Shown one piece after another: positions 25,301-33,226 of a stretch of DNA of 48,266 bases (positions are counted from its first letter, which is position 1; every line of letters starts with the position of its first letter). The notes under the pieces were generated by a model, which ran no database searches, had not been told where the DNA came from, and saw only the letters and a program-made list of their open reading frames with translations. Origin of the DNA: an uncultured Desulfobulbaceae bacterium (GTDB lineage Bacteria; Desulfobacterota; Desulfobulbia; Desulfobulbales; CALZHT01); NCBI GenBank assembly GCA_945787445.1, contig CALZHT010000080.1, positions 1-48,266 of the forward strand, given 5' to 3'. The translations under genes were made by a program, and so were the position numbers.

Positions 25301-28300
25301 CCACGTGCCGACGTCAACGGATTCGTTGCTTGTCACCAATACCCTTGCCACCATTGACCTTGGCAAAACCAACGGAGATAACCAGCCGGTGAACTGCCGC
25401 GATTGCCATGGCGGCGGTCATGAAAACGATCACGATAATCTTGAGACCTCGGTGAATTGTTCCGAGTGCCATGTCAGCACCAACTTTTCAGAGATCCTCA
25501 CCCTGCATGTGAATGATTGTCAGATCTGCCATAGCAGCCCGAGATCGGAAGTGCAGGATGCAATCGGTAATGGCGCCGGTCTCGCCGGTGTGATGCAGAA
25601 TTGCGAGAACTGCCATGTTCCCCACGGCACCGACCACGATATGCTGTCCACCTCACCGAATTGCTCAACTTGCCATGTCAGCGGAACTATTGATGATATC
25701 TATGCACTGCATCTCAATGACTGTGGGACCTGTCACAGCAGCCCGAGGACGGATGTTGATCAGACCATCAGCAATGGTATGGCCGGCACCCCGGTGAACT
25801 GTGAGAACTGCCATAGCGGCCATGGTCCGACTGATCACGATAATCTGCGCACATCAACGAACTGTTCGAGTTGTCACACCAGCGGTACATTTGATGCAAT
25901 CTTGACGACCCATCTGAGTGATTGTGCGACCTGCCATAACAGTACGAGATCTGATGTCATGGCCACTATCGATCTTGGTAAGTCTGCCGGCGGCAACCTG
26001 CCGGTGGATTGTGAGAACTGCCATACCGGTCATGTTGATCCGGCAGGTGATCACAATATGTTGACCACCTCGATAAACTGTTCAAATTGCCATGTCAGCG
26101 ATTCGTTCAATGAGATTCTGAGCCTGCATATTTCAGACTGTGCGCTTTGCCACTCCAGCCCCAGGCCTGAAGTTGCCCAGGCCATCAGCAACGGCAGGGC
26201 CGGCACTCCGGTGAACTGCGAGAACTGTCATGTTGGTCATGCCGCCGATCATGATATGTTGAGCAATTCTCCCAATTGTTCGCCGTGCCATACCGCTGGC
26301 CTGTTTGACGATATCTATGCAACCCATCAAAACAACTGTGCACTATGCCACAGCAGCACAGCAACAGAAATTGTCCAGACTATCGCAGACGGCATGGGCG
26401 GGACCGCGGTGAATTGCGAGAATTGCCATGGCGTATTAAGTATAGTGCATGATGGTCCGGCTCTTCATAATAACCTGAATGGTGCGCAAACATGTTCTGT
26501 CTGCCATACGGATTTTATTAACGGTACGACTTTTGATTATATTCATTCAACCCATCCACCATTACCGACCTTGGGTGGCACTCCGGTAGAAAGATGCGCA
26601 ACATGCCACAACAGCACGCGTCCGGAAGTTATCAATGCCATTGCTCAAGCACGAGGTCCAGCAGGTATTCCGGTCGATTGTGAGTCTTGCCATGTGAGCC
26701 AGCATATTGAGATTTCCAATCCGAGCCGATTGCATATAGGTACTATCTGGGTGAACACCGGTTCGAGTTGCGGATTGTGCCATATCGAGCAAAACAGAAC
26801 GCACACCGACATGAGTACATCATCCAATTGCTCTGCATGTCATACGAGCACCAACCAGGATGAAATCAACACCTTACACCATAATGACTGCCTGCTCTGT
26901 CATATGAGTGCACGGACTGACGTCCTCTCTGCTATCTCAACCGGTATTGCAGGCACGCCGGTGAATTGTGAGAATTGCCATGGCGGCCATGCCGATCCGG
27001 TTAGCGACCACGACATGCTGAGTACATCCGGCAACTGTTCGAGCTGCCATACGTCAGGCACATTTGATGAAATCCAGACTACGCACCAAAGCAACTGTGC
27101 ATTATGTCATAGCAGCACCAGACAGGCGGTTATTGATACAATTGCTGCCGGCATTAGCGACACTGCGGTGGATTGTAACGGCTGCCATGCGCCGCATAGC
27201 TTTGATACCCACCAGATCAGTGAAAACACAGGTTGCGACTCCTGTCATACCGTTTTAAATGGCACCCTGGCTTCTATTGAGACCATCCATGATGTGCCCA
27301 CTAACGGTACCGGTTCCTGCGCAACCTGTCATAGCAGCACACGACCTGATGTTACGGCAGCCATTGCTGCCGGACAGCCGGTGGATTGTTCCGCCTGCCA
27401 TGTCGGTCATGAAGGCCCGACAGATCATAACAAATTGAGTACTTCAACAAATTGCTCAGGCTGTCATAGCAGTGGTGAATTCAATGCCATCTATGCATTG
27501 CATCTCAACAACTGCGCGACTTGTCATGGCAGTATAAGAACAAATGTGATAAACACCATCAGTGCCGGGTCTGGTCCTGCCGGCGTGCCGGTAAATTGTG
27601 ATAATTGTCATGCCGGTCATACAGACCCAGCAGGTGATCATAATGCCCTGAATACATCATCCAACTGTTCGAGCTGTCACAGCAGTGGCGATTTCAATGC
27701 CATCTATGGTTTGCATCTCAGCAACTGTGCGACCTGCCACAGCAGCACGCGGACGGATGTAATCAACACTATTAATGCCGGTTCCGGCGGTATTGCGGTA
27801 AATTGTGAGAATTGTCATACCGGTCATACCGACCCGGCAGGTGATCATAATAGTTTGAGTACCTCATCGAACTGTTCAAGCTGTCATAGCAGCAGTAATT
27901 TCAATGCCATCTCCAGTCTGCATAGATCAGACTGTGGTTTATGTCATTCCAGCACCCGCCAGGCAGTGATCGACACTATCGCAGCCGGAAGCTCCGGCAC
28001 AGCGGTGGATTGCGAGGATTGCCATACAGGGCATGACGGAGCGGCAGACCATGATAGGCTGAGCACCACAACCCCGTGCTCGGATTGCCATGCAGGTAGT
28101 AATTTTGATGCCATCCTGACTATGCATGTGAATAGCTGTTCCACTTGTCACAGCAGTTCGCGTCAGGAAGTCATTGACACGATCAGTGCAGGCATGGGTG
28201 GAATAGCGGTGAATTGTCAGAGTTGTCACGGCGCCGGCTCGGAAGAGGCCCATCACGGCGGCAGTGAGGCACGATCAGGTAATTGTACCTGGTGCCATAA

Positions 28301-30068
28301 CGATCCACGGTCGGTATGGAGCTCCGCAACACCGGGAGACAACGGCAGCAATGAACCACTACCGACTCAGTTGGCCTGTGCCGAATGTCATGTGCGGGTT
28401 TCCGGGCCAAGCGGCAACCATACCATTGAAATCGAACGTATCGATTATTACGGCGACTACAGCCGAGCGCCGAACCGGAGCGTGGTGCATTCCCTGAGCG
28501 GCATGGCCATCGATTATATCTATAACTACGGCATGTGCTTTGACTGTCATAACGGCAGCGATGCTGCCGCTGTCCCGCCGTTCCATGCCAAACCGTCTTT
28601 CCCGGCCAATCACCAAACTTGGGGTTGTGTTGACGCACGATATGCACCGGGCCGCGGTACCTTTAACCACTTCTGGAGCGAGTTCAATGCCGACCAGGAT
28701 TCCGGGCCGGACAGCGAAAGTTACCGATCCTGCGAAAACGAGAGTAGACAATATCGCGATCCTGAACCAGGCTATGGATATATGATAAATATCCCCTGTA
28801 TTGCTGAGAACGGCTGCAGTGGCAGCAGCACCATCGCAGTGCCTGTTCTTGCCGCCATGCCGGAGCCTGCCGGCGGCGGTGAACCGCCTCCACCACCACC
28901 AAGCGGCGGTGGCTGTGACGTCGATCCAAACGGCACCTATGTTGAGGCCGAAGACTACAATGTATTCGGCACCAACTTTACCGAGCAATCCGGTGACGGC
29001 AACGGCGGCATGTATCTCTATGCCACTGCCAACAGTACCTCTTCACCATCGGGCTCACCGGTAGAATATGACCTGAACTTCACCGAGACCGGCACCTATT
29101 ACATCTGGTTCCGCGGCAAGGACAATGGCAGTACCGGCGACAATTCCCTCTGGTATGGTATTGACGGTTCCATGGTCGGGAACGCCACAACACCGGCATC
29201 CAACAGTAACTGGAACTGGACAAGTATGCCTCATAATACCGGTCCGAATCCAACCAGAATAATCGTTAACAGCACCGGCACCCATACCATTACCATATGG
29301 GCGCGGGAGAATGGTTTCCGGTTCGATGGCTTCTATCTCACCAACTCCAGCGGTTCCGTGTCCGGCAGCATTCCTTCAGGAGCATCTGTAGTTGATCCCA
29401 CCAACTGTGGCGGTTCCTCAACCGGCGGTTCCACATTTTCTGATTACCAACCAGACTGGAGTTCCGGCTCCATCAATGATGATTGGAATATCATTCGAGA
29501 TGGTTCTGATGCCTGGAGGATCAGCACAAGCCGTCTCTATTTTGGCGAGGGTTCTAGTGATTACGGCGACCCGCCCAGGATCTCATTGAGTTCGTCTGCA
29601 TTTGATCCATTCTCTGAGAACTATGATATCGTAGTTAATGCACGCATTTATGATGACGACGTCTGGGTTACTTACTTCTACATTGATGAAAACCTTACCC
29701 AGGGCTATGCTCTGATTCTTTCGGAAACCAAGAACAGCGGCATCTATGAATGCAACGACACCGGCAATGGCAGAATCGACCTCAATAGTCCATACAGCCA
29801 GGATTGCACACAACGGATATCGTTTACCCGACCTGCAGATAGAGGTGGCTCCGGTTCCGACTATACGGTCAACATCTCGGTGAGAACCGTTGGCGGCGAT
29901 GTGCAGATAACCGCGGGTTATGTCCAATCAGGCGGGAACAGCGACACCAATAATACTTACACCGATACTTCGCCGGTGCAGACTTACGGAACCATAGGCT
30001 TTGCCACCGGTTCCATGAATAGCGGTAACCAGAGCTATATGACGAACCTGGATGTGACCTTTCCTTAG
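22308..30068 (+). CDS. Giant secreted multihaem c-type cytochrome, 86 CxxCH motifs
   Basis: A 2586-residue protein. The Sec signal peptide (hydrophobic 18-31, cleavage near AHA at 40) is followed from Cys45 to about residue 2080 by 86 CxxCH haem-attachment motifs by hand count, one per about 24 residues. Six irregular haems come first. Then 25 tandem units of about 67 residues, mostly CENCH-CSTCH-CTLCH, each end in a helix-like STRQAVIDTI stretch. Four more irregular haems follow. Each unit also has about three non-motif His (TAH, TDH, TTH), as needed for bis-histidine ligation. After the last haem come a six-proline linker (about 2195), a CBM/GH115-C-like beta-sandwich (VEAEDYNVF to FDGFYLTNSSG) and a LamG/concanavalin-like domain to the end. 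Likely an extracellular electron conduit with surface- or polysaccharide-binding modules. GGGGAAGG precedes the ATG; a terminator follows. No porin or maturation genes are nearby. Confidence 0.93.
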   Translation: MEKSGYITLKWRPYSGLFIFLLFISLGFFLQLSSPQTAHARAVECAACHSSGVGSSPHTVQHNNTIVPGSVCGQCHDANVRIEHTDNRAIDCELCHTPDGPLFNARYDAAITQGMGSGGTSVDCWQCHDFFNHLPQHDNVSATPAQCSSCHTANITDTHNNNCTLCHESANTIVSGIIQQGRSDGGNQAVTCAGCHTSGGAASHGATCDTAGAAHEALITSVNCSGCHNSVNFEALCNTHRSDCTVCHLSTEQRVVDTITAGRAGTPVSCENCHDMHNATADHNMLSTSVNCSTCHATGDFNAILTTHRYDCALCHTSTRTDVVNTINTGKGAAGIPVNCENCHTAHDGPTAHNNLSTSVNCSTCHTTGDFNAILTTHQADCTVCHTSTRQAVIDTINSGIAGTAVNCENCHTAHDGPTDHNMLSTSTNCSTCHVSGTFNDISSLHRADCTLCHTSTRQAVIDAIDAGRAGTAVNCENCHVGHADPAGDHNNVSAAVNCSTCHTTGDFNAILTTHRSDCALCHSSTRQAVIDTINTGQGAGGVPVNCENCHTAHEGETDHDMLSTSVNCSTCHTTGDFNAILTTHQADCTLCHTNTRQAVIETINDGKAGTPVNCENCHAPHDGPAIHENLSTSANCSSCHFTNTFDMILGTHMSDCTLCHSSTRPEVVQAINDGRAGTAVNCESCHLGHAADHDMLSTSANCSTCHTSTSFDDIYTVHRTDCATCHSSTVPRISDTIAAGMAGTAVNCENCHDSHDGPTDHNSLSTSVNCSTCHATADFNAILTTHQADCTLCHSSTRQAVIDTIDAGRAGTSVNCENCHTAHDGATDHDMVSTSANCSTCHVSGTFDEILTTHLLDCTVCHTSTRQVVIDTIDAGRVGTPVNCENCHTTHDGTADHDMLSASANCSTCHVTGTFDEILTTHQADCTLCHTSTRQAVIDTIDAGKAGTPVNCEGCHSTHDEIAAHNNLSTTTPCLGCHFTGSFSFIKSVHLNDCAKCHVPTSTDSLLVTNTLATIDLGKTNGDNQPVNCRDCHGGGHENDHDNLETSVNCSECHVSTNFSEILTLHVNDCQICHSSPRSEVQDAIGNGAGLAGVMQNCENCHVPHGTDHDMLSTSPNCSTCHVSGTIDDIYALHLNDCGTCHSSPRTDVDQTISNGMAGTPVNCENCHSGHGPTDHDNLRTSTNCSSCHTSGTFDAILTTHLSDCATCHNSTRSDVMATIDLGKSAGGNLPVDCENCHTGHVDPAGDHNMLTTSINCSNCHVSDSFNEILSLHISDCALCHSSPRPEVAQAISNGRAGTPVNCENCHVGHAADHDMLSNSPNCSPCHTAGLFDDIYATHQNNCALCHSSTATEIVQTIADGMGGTAVNCENCHGVLSIVHDGPALHNNLNGAQTCSVCHTDFINGTTFDYIHSTHPPLPTLGGTPVERCATCHNSTRPEVINAIAQARGPAGIPVDCESCHVSQHIEISNPSRLHIGTIWVNTGSSCGLCHIEQNRTHTDMSTSSNCSACHTSTNQDEINTLHHNDCLLCHMSARTDVLSAISTGIAGTPVNCENCHGGHADPVSDHDMLSTSGNCSSCHTSGTFDEIQTTHQSNCALCHSSTRQAVIDTIAAGISDTAVDCNGCHAPHSFDTHQISENTGCDSCHTVLNGTLASIETIHDVPTNGTGSCATCHSSTRPDVTAAIAAGQPVDCSACHVGHEGPTDHNKLSTSTNCSGCHSSGEFNAIYALHLNNCATCHGSIRTNVINTISAGSGPAGVPVNCDNCHAGHTDPAGDHNALNTSSNCSSCHSSGDFNAIYGLHLSNCATCHSSTRTDVINTINAGSGGIAVNCENCHTGHTDPAGDHNSLSTSSNCSSCHSSSNFNAISSLHRSDCGLCHSSTRQAVIDTIAAGSSGTAVDCEDCHTGHDGAADHDRLSTTTPCSDCHAGSNFDAILTMHVNSCSTCHSSSRQEVIDTISAGMGGIAVNCQSCHGAGSEEAHHGGSEARSGNCTWCHNDPRSVWSSATPGDNGSNEPLPTQLACAECHVRVSGPSGNHTIEIERIDYYGDYSRAPNRSVVHSLSGMAIDYIYNYGMCFDCHNGSDAAAVPPFHAKPSFPANHQTWGCVDARYAPGRGTFNHFWSEFNADQDSGPDSESYRSCENESRQYRDPEPGYGYMINIPCIAENGCSGSSTIAVPVLAAMPEPAGGGEPPPPPPSGGGCDVDPNGTYVEAEDYNVFGTNFTEQSGDGNGGMYLYATANSTSSPSGSPVEYDLNFTETGTYYIWFRGKDNGSTGDNSLWYGIDGSMVGNATTPASNSNWNWTSMPHNTGPNPTRIIVNSTGTHTITIWARENGFRFDGFYLTNSSGSVSGSIPSGASVVDPTNCGGSSTGGSTFSDYQPDWSSGSINDDWNIIRDGSDAWRISTSRLYFGEGSSDYGDPPRISLSSSAFDPFSENYDIVVNARIYDDDVWVTYFYIDENLTQGYALILSETKNSGIYECNDTGNGRIDLNSPYSQDCTQRISFTRPADRGGSGSDYTVNISVRTVGGDVQITAGYVQSGGNSDTNNTYTDTSPVQTYGTIGFATGSMNSGNQSYMTNLDVTFP
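22881..28212 (+). repeat. Tandem ~200-bp triheme-encoding repeats (25 units)
   Basis: Coding tandem repeats inside the cytochrome gene with a period of about 200-210 bp. 24 units encode three haems each and one (around 26,680-26,910) encodes four. Some units share identical stretches of 40 or more bases (for instance around 23,810 and 24,018), suggesting recent duplication or gene conversion. Confidence 0.9.
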
Positions 30069-30097
30069 CATCAGGTAACTTTTAAAATATAAACATA

Positions 30098-30128
30098 AAA
30101 GGGCGGCCTCTGTGCCGTCCTTTTTTTT
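30098..30128 (+). terminator. Rho-independent terminator of the cytochrome gene
   Basis: A 7-bp GC-rich stem GGGCGGC/GCCGTCC (one G-U pair) with a 6-base loop is followed by eight T residues, 30-60 bases after the stop codon. Confidence 0.88.
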
Positions 30129-30423
30129 ATGAAACTATGCTGGTTTTGTTCCTCAGCTGAGACATGCCCGGAATTTCAATAAATTTTTCAAGGGATTTAA
30201 CTAATTGGAAGGCTGTATAATGTAAATAAAGAATTTGCTCCTGATCCATCTATAATGATTCAATGGCTGTGCCTCTTTTCTCTTCCCGTAATGCTTGTCT
30301 CTGGTTTGACAAGATCCTATAATTACAATCTGCAGTATTGCTCAGCCGGAATCAGCCTTTCGGATGCTGCCCGATCAAGAATGATTTATTGAAGGTAAAG
30401 GTGCTGCTTAATTTATCCGCGCA
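30129..30423. other. Intergenic, no gene seen
   Basis: About 295 bases between the two terminators of the convergent cytochrome and ankyrin genes. No coding frame or RNA feature recognised. Confidence 0.45.
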
Positions 30424-30468
30424 AAGAAAAACCCCGTTTCCTTCACCTATTTTGGTAAAGGAAACGGG
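30424..30468 (-). terminator. Rho-independent terminator of ankyrin paralogue B
   Basis: A long stem CCCGTTTCCTT/AAGGAAACGGG (30433-30443 with 30458-30468) is followed on the minus strand by a T-run. It lies about 105 bases beyond the stop of the minus-strand ankyrin gene. Confidence 0.85.
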
Positions 30469-30574
30469 ATAATAATGTGCATCTGTCCTTCGATCGTGTT
30501 ACGTTCTGCTACCACCGTATTTGAACGATGCCCTAGGTAACAGTCTCAAAGCAGGATTTATGCCTTTCAGGCAA

Positions 30575-31216
30575 TCAGTTGGCCCCGGCGTTCCGCAGCA
30601 GATCAGCGGTTTCGGGGTTAGCGGCCTTGTCCAATGCGGATTTGCCGTTACTTGTCTGGGAATTGACATCAGCGTTGTTCTGCAGAAGCTGGGTGACAAT
30701 ATCGGTATAACCCCGCATGGATGCATGGATAAGGGAAGTGGAGCCGTTGTTGTCAGCCAGATTGACATCAGCACCTATGGTGATAAGCAGTGCAGCGGCT
30801 TCCGGTTTCATGTCGTTGATGGCCACCATAAGAGCGGTTCTGCCCTGGTTGTCCTGGGCGTCGATTTCAGCGTTATTATCAATGAGAACGTTTATGATAT
30901 CGGTAGTGTTAACCGGCATCACTGCGTAGGTCAGAGCAGTGCGGCCGTCATTGTCAATTGCATTAAGGTCTGCTCCGCGCTGCACTAGAAGCTGGACAGT
31001 GGTCAGGTGGCCTTGGCCGGCAGCCCACATAAGGGGAGTAGTGCCGCTTCTATCAGCGGAATTGATGTCAAGGCCTTCAGTGAGATACTGAGCAACAAGT
31101 TCGTCGTTGCCCATGCTTGCAGCTTTGCAGAGCTTGTTGATCTCCGCGTTGCCTGTCTGAGGCATCAGATAGACAAAACACGCCAAAAACAGAATGGATA
31201 GTGCTACCTTTTTCAT
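30575..31216 (-). CDS. Secreted ankyrin-repeat protein (paralogue B)
   Basis: Same length (213 residues) and architecture as the protein at 21033-21674: a Sec signal peptide (likely cleavage after TGNA) followed by ankyrin repeats. I count about 30 differences between the two; the N-terminal repeats are nearly invariant, and most changes fall in the third repeat (PVNTT versus PAAPA) and at the C-terminal end. A strong Shine-Dalgarno (AGAGGAG) and a clear terminator mark it as a single-gene unit. It and its twin flank the 7.8-kb cytochrome gene in the same orientation, opposite to that gene. Confidence 0.92.
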   Translation of the reverse strand: MKKVALSILFLACFVYLMPQTGNAEINKLCKAASMGNDELVAQYLTEGLDINSADRSGTTPLMWAAGQGHLTTVQLLVQRGADLNAIDNDGRTALTYAVMPVNTTDIINVLIDNNAEIDAQDNQGRTALMVAINDMKPEAAALLITIGADVNLADNNGSTSLIHASMRGYTDIVTQLLQNNADVNSQTSNGKSALDKAANPETADLLRNAGAN

Positions 31217-31525
31217 GAGATTCTCCTCTTGCTTACTTAGTCAAATCAAAATTGCATGAAGTCGTTGTCAATTAAACTCTATGCAGCAATTTAATATAAA
31301 CTTTTTGGGTGAAATTTTAAAACAAAAAAAATACGGATTTTTTGGGGATATGTTTTAAGATAAAACGTATTATATCAATAAGTTATATGAAATAAGTTTG
31401 GCAAGAGAAATTCATAACATTACTGAATATTCATACAACCGCCGTTGTTGCTCCGCAAAAAAGCCCTGTAATAAAAAGTTCCTTTTGCAGCGTGCACGGC
31501 GCACCTGCACTGCAATGGCAAATAA
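31217..31525. other. AT-rich intergenic region, no gene seen
   Basis: 309 bases upstream of ankyrin paralogue B and downstream of the sulfite reductase gene. The left half is very AT-rich and should hold the ankyrin promoter. No gene or structured RNA recognised. Confidence 0.45.
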
Positions 31526-32182
31526 TCAAAGGGATAAAGCGCTTTTCATAGCATCGATACCGGTCCTTTCAATAAACCGTGCGGTTCTTTCCCGCTTCTT
31601 GCCATTGTCCCGGTAGTATTCCAGGCAGCGTTTGACCAGGTCTATTACTTCCTCTTTACTGAGCTTTTCAGCCAGGATGTCTCCGATCCTTGGTTTCCCG
31701 CCGGAATTACCGCCAAAGGCCATGATCCAGCCCTTTTTCTTGCCGATCACGCCCACATCACGGAGATAGCTTTCTCCGCAACAAAAAGGACAGCCGGACA
31801 CTCCCATCTTTACCTTGGCAGGAAGCTCCATTTCATTGAAAAATTTCTCAAGTTCCATGCCCAGCCCCAAGGAATCCTGCATGCCGTAGCGGCATACCGC
31901 AGTTCCAGGGCAGGCCTGCACATAATGGACGCACAATTCAACGGCCCTGCCCACGTCCATTTTCAGATCATGCCAGATCGGGTCTACATCTTCAGGTTTA
32001 ATGCCGACCAGCGCCAACCTGTGGCCCGATGTTATTTTCATTATGGGGATGTTGTACTTCCGCACCACCTTGGTTATTGATTCGAAAACTTCCGGTGAGA
32101 CCAGACCGACCGGGGTACGAGGTACTATGGCGTATGTTTTTTTGTCGCGCTGGAGAATGGCTCCCCTTGGTTCGTCTGACAT
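31526..32182 (-). CDS. Assimilatory-type (low-molecular-weight) siroheme sulfite reductase
   Basis: A 218-residue single-subunit sulfite/nitrite reductase-like protein: an N-terminal ferredoxin-like half (PRTPVGLVSPEVFESI) and a siroheme/[4Fe-4S] half. The cluster Cys pattern is Cys91-x5-Cys97 (ACPGTAVCRYG) and Cys131-x3-Cys135 (GCPFCC). Size and motifs match the small assimilatory-type sulfite reductase known from Desulfovibrio-like sulfate reducers, which reduces sulfite to sulfide by six electrons. GGAG lies upstream of the ATG. A stand-alone gene; electron donor unknown. It is one of the best clues to the host lineage. Confidence 0.88.
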   Translation of the reverse strand: MSDEPRGAILQRDKKTYAIVPRTPVGLVSPEVFESITKVVRKYNIPIMKITSGHRLALVGIKPEDVDPIWHDLKMDVGRAVELCVHYVQACPGTAVCRYGMQDSLGLGMELEKFFNEMELPAKVKMGVSGCPFCCGESYLRDVGVIGKKKGWIMAFGGNSGGKPRIGDILAEKLSKEEVIDLVKRCLEYYRDNGKKRERTARFIERTGIDAMKSALSL

Positions 32183-32486
32183 GGCAACTCTCCTCTATAT
32201 AATTGTTAATGTTTGTGCGTTGTCTGATGCAGATTGAGTATTCTGATTCTCTCCTGCGGATTCCGCCATAGTCAAGGAAATTGCAATATGGATTTTCAGT
32301 GTAACGGTAATTGAGACATTTTTATTGTTCTCAAAAATTGGTTTGATTTGTTACTATTGAGAATTCGCGAAAAATGAGAAAAGTGGACCCCTTAAAATTG
32401 AAAAAAAGATTGAAGTAAATTGTAGGAGAAGCTTTTTGTTCCCTTTAAGTCCTTGATGGATAAAAACTAAAAAAATCAACCTGTAT
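32183..32486. other. Intergenic region between divergent genes
   Basis: 304 bases between the sulfite reductase and cmoA starts, so it must contain both promoters. AT-rich near cmoA. Nothing else recognised. Confidence 0.45.
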
Positions 32487-33209
32487 ATGGCGAAAGACGA
32501 ACTATTCAAAAATTCCGAACAAAATGGCATTTTCCAGTTCAACGAACGGGTGGCCGAAGTGTTTGACGATATGCTGCTGCGTTCTGTCCCGGGCTATTCT
32601 CAGGTAGTCTCCATGACCGGTCAGATCCTCAACCGTTATCTCAAAGATAAGGATCGGGTATACGATCTGGGGTGCTCCACCGGCGCTACTCTGATTGAGC
32701 TGGCAAGGCATCTGGATGGTTTGGAGCTTCTCTTTGTCGGCATAGACAATTCCACTGCCATGATTGAAAAAGCAAGACGTAAAGCGGATATGTACGGCAA
32801 GCAGGATAAAATCACATTTATTGAGGAGGATATAATGGAGGCCGACCTCGAGGGCGCTGGGGCTGTAATTCTCAACTACACCCTCCAGTTTGTTGAACCA
32901 GCCCTGAGACAGGATTTCCTGCGAAAGATTCACAGCTCGATAAGGCCGGGCGGAGTTCTTGTTGTCAGCGAGAAAGTAATCTTGCAGGACCTGGAACTTA
33001 ATAACTGTTTTGTTGATTTTTATTATGATTTCAAGCGTGGCCAAGGGTATTCCGAGATCGAAATTGCCCGTAAAAAGGAAGCCCTTGAGGATGTGCTCAA
33101 GCCCTTTACCATTGAAAGAAATCGTGAACTTCTCCACATGGCCGGCTTTACAAGGGTCGAGACCTTCAGCCAGTGGTTTAATTTTGTTTCCTATATGGCA
33201 GTCAAATAG
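32487..33209 (+). CDS. cmoA: Carboxy-S-adenosyl-L-methionine synthase
   Basis: CmoA makes carboxy-SAM from SAM and prephenate for the cmo5U34 wobble modification of tRNA. The 240-residue length and full-length match are typical: N-terminal DELFKNSEQNGIFQFNERVA, SAM-binding VYDLGCSTGATL, VGIDNSTAMIEKAR, and ILNYTLQFV, which is diagnostic of CmoA. It is followed after 17 bases by cmoB, its pathway partner. No good Shine-Dalgarno precedes the ATG. Confidence 0.95.
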   Translation: MAKDELFKNSEQNGIFQFNERVAEVFDDMLLRSVPGYSQVVSMTGQILNRYLKDKDRVYDLGCSTGATLIELARHLDGLELLFVGIDNSTAMIEKARRKADMYGKQDKITFIEEDIMEADLEGAGAVILNYTLQFVEPALRQDFLRKIHSSIRPGGVLVVSEKVILQDLELNNCFVDFYYDFKRGQGYSEIEIARKKEALEDVLKPFTIERNRELLHMAGFTRVETFSQWFNFVSYMAVK

Positions 33210-33226
33210 TATTTTTCTGATTTCCC

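Noticed and set aside
22881-28212. CRISPR-like regular repeats
   Set aside because: The period of about 200 bp is coding, in frame, without unique spacers. It is a tandem protein repeat.
23394-28256. Several long antisense frames (60-194 codons) opposite the cytochrome repeats
   Set aside because: They recur with the same period as the sense repeats and are a by-product of the repeated codon pattern. No start signals or protein-like features independent of the sense gene.
28183-28988. Overlapping antisense frames of 150-210 codons over the cytochrome C-terminal region
   Set aside because: Compositionally odd (Arg/His-rich) and fully inside a well-supported gene.
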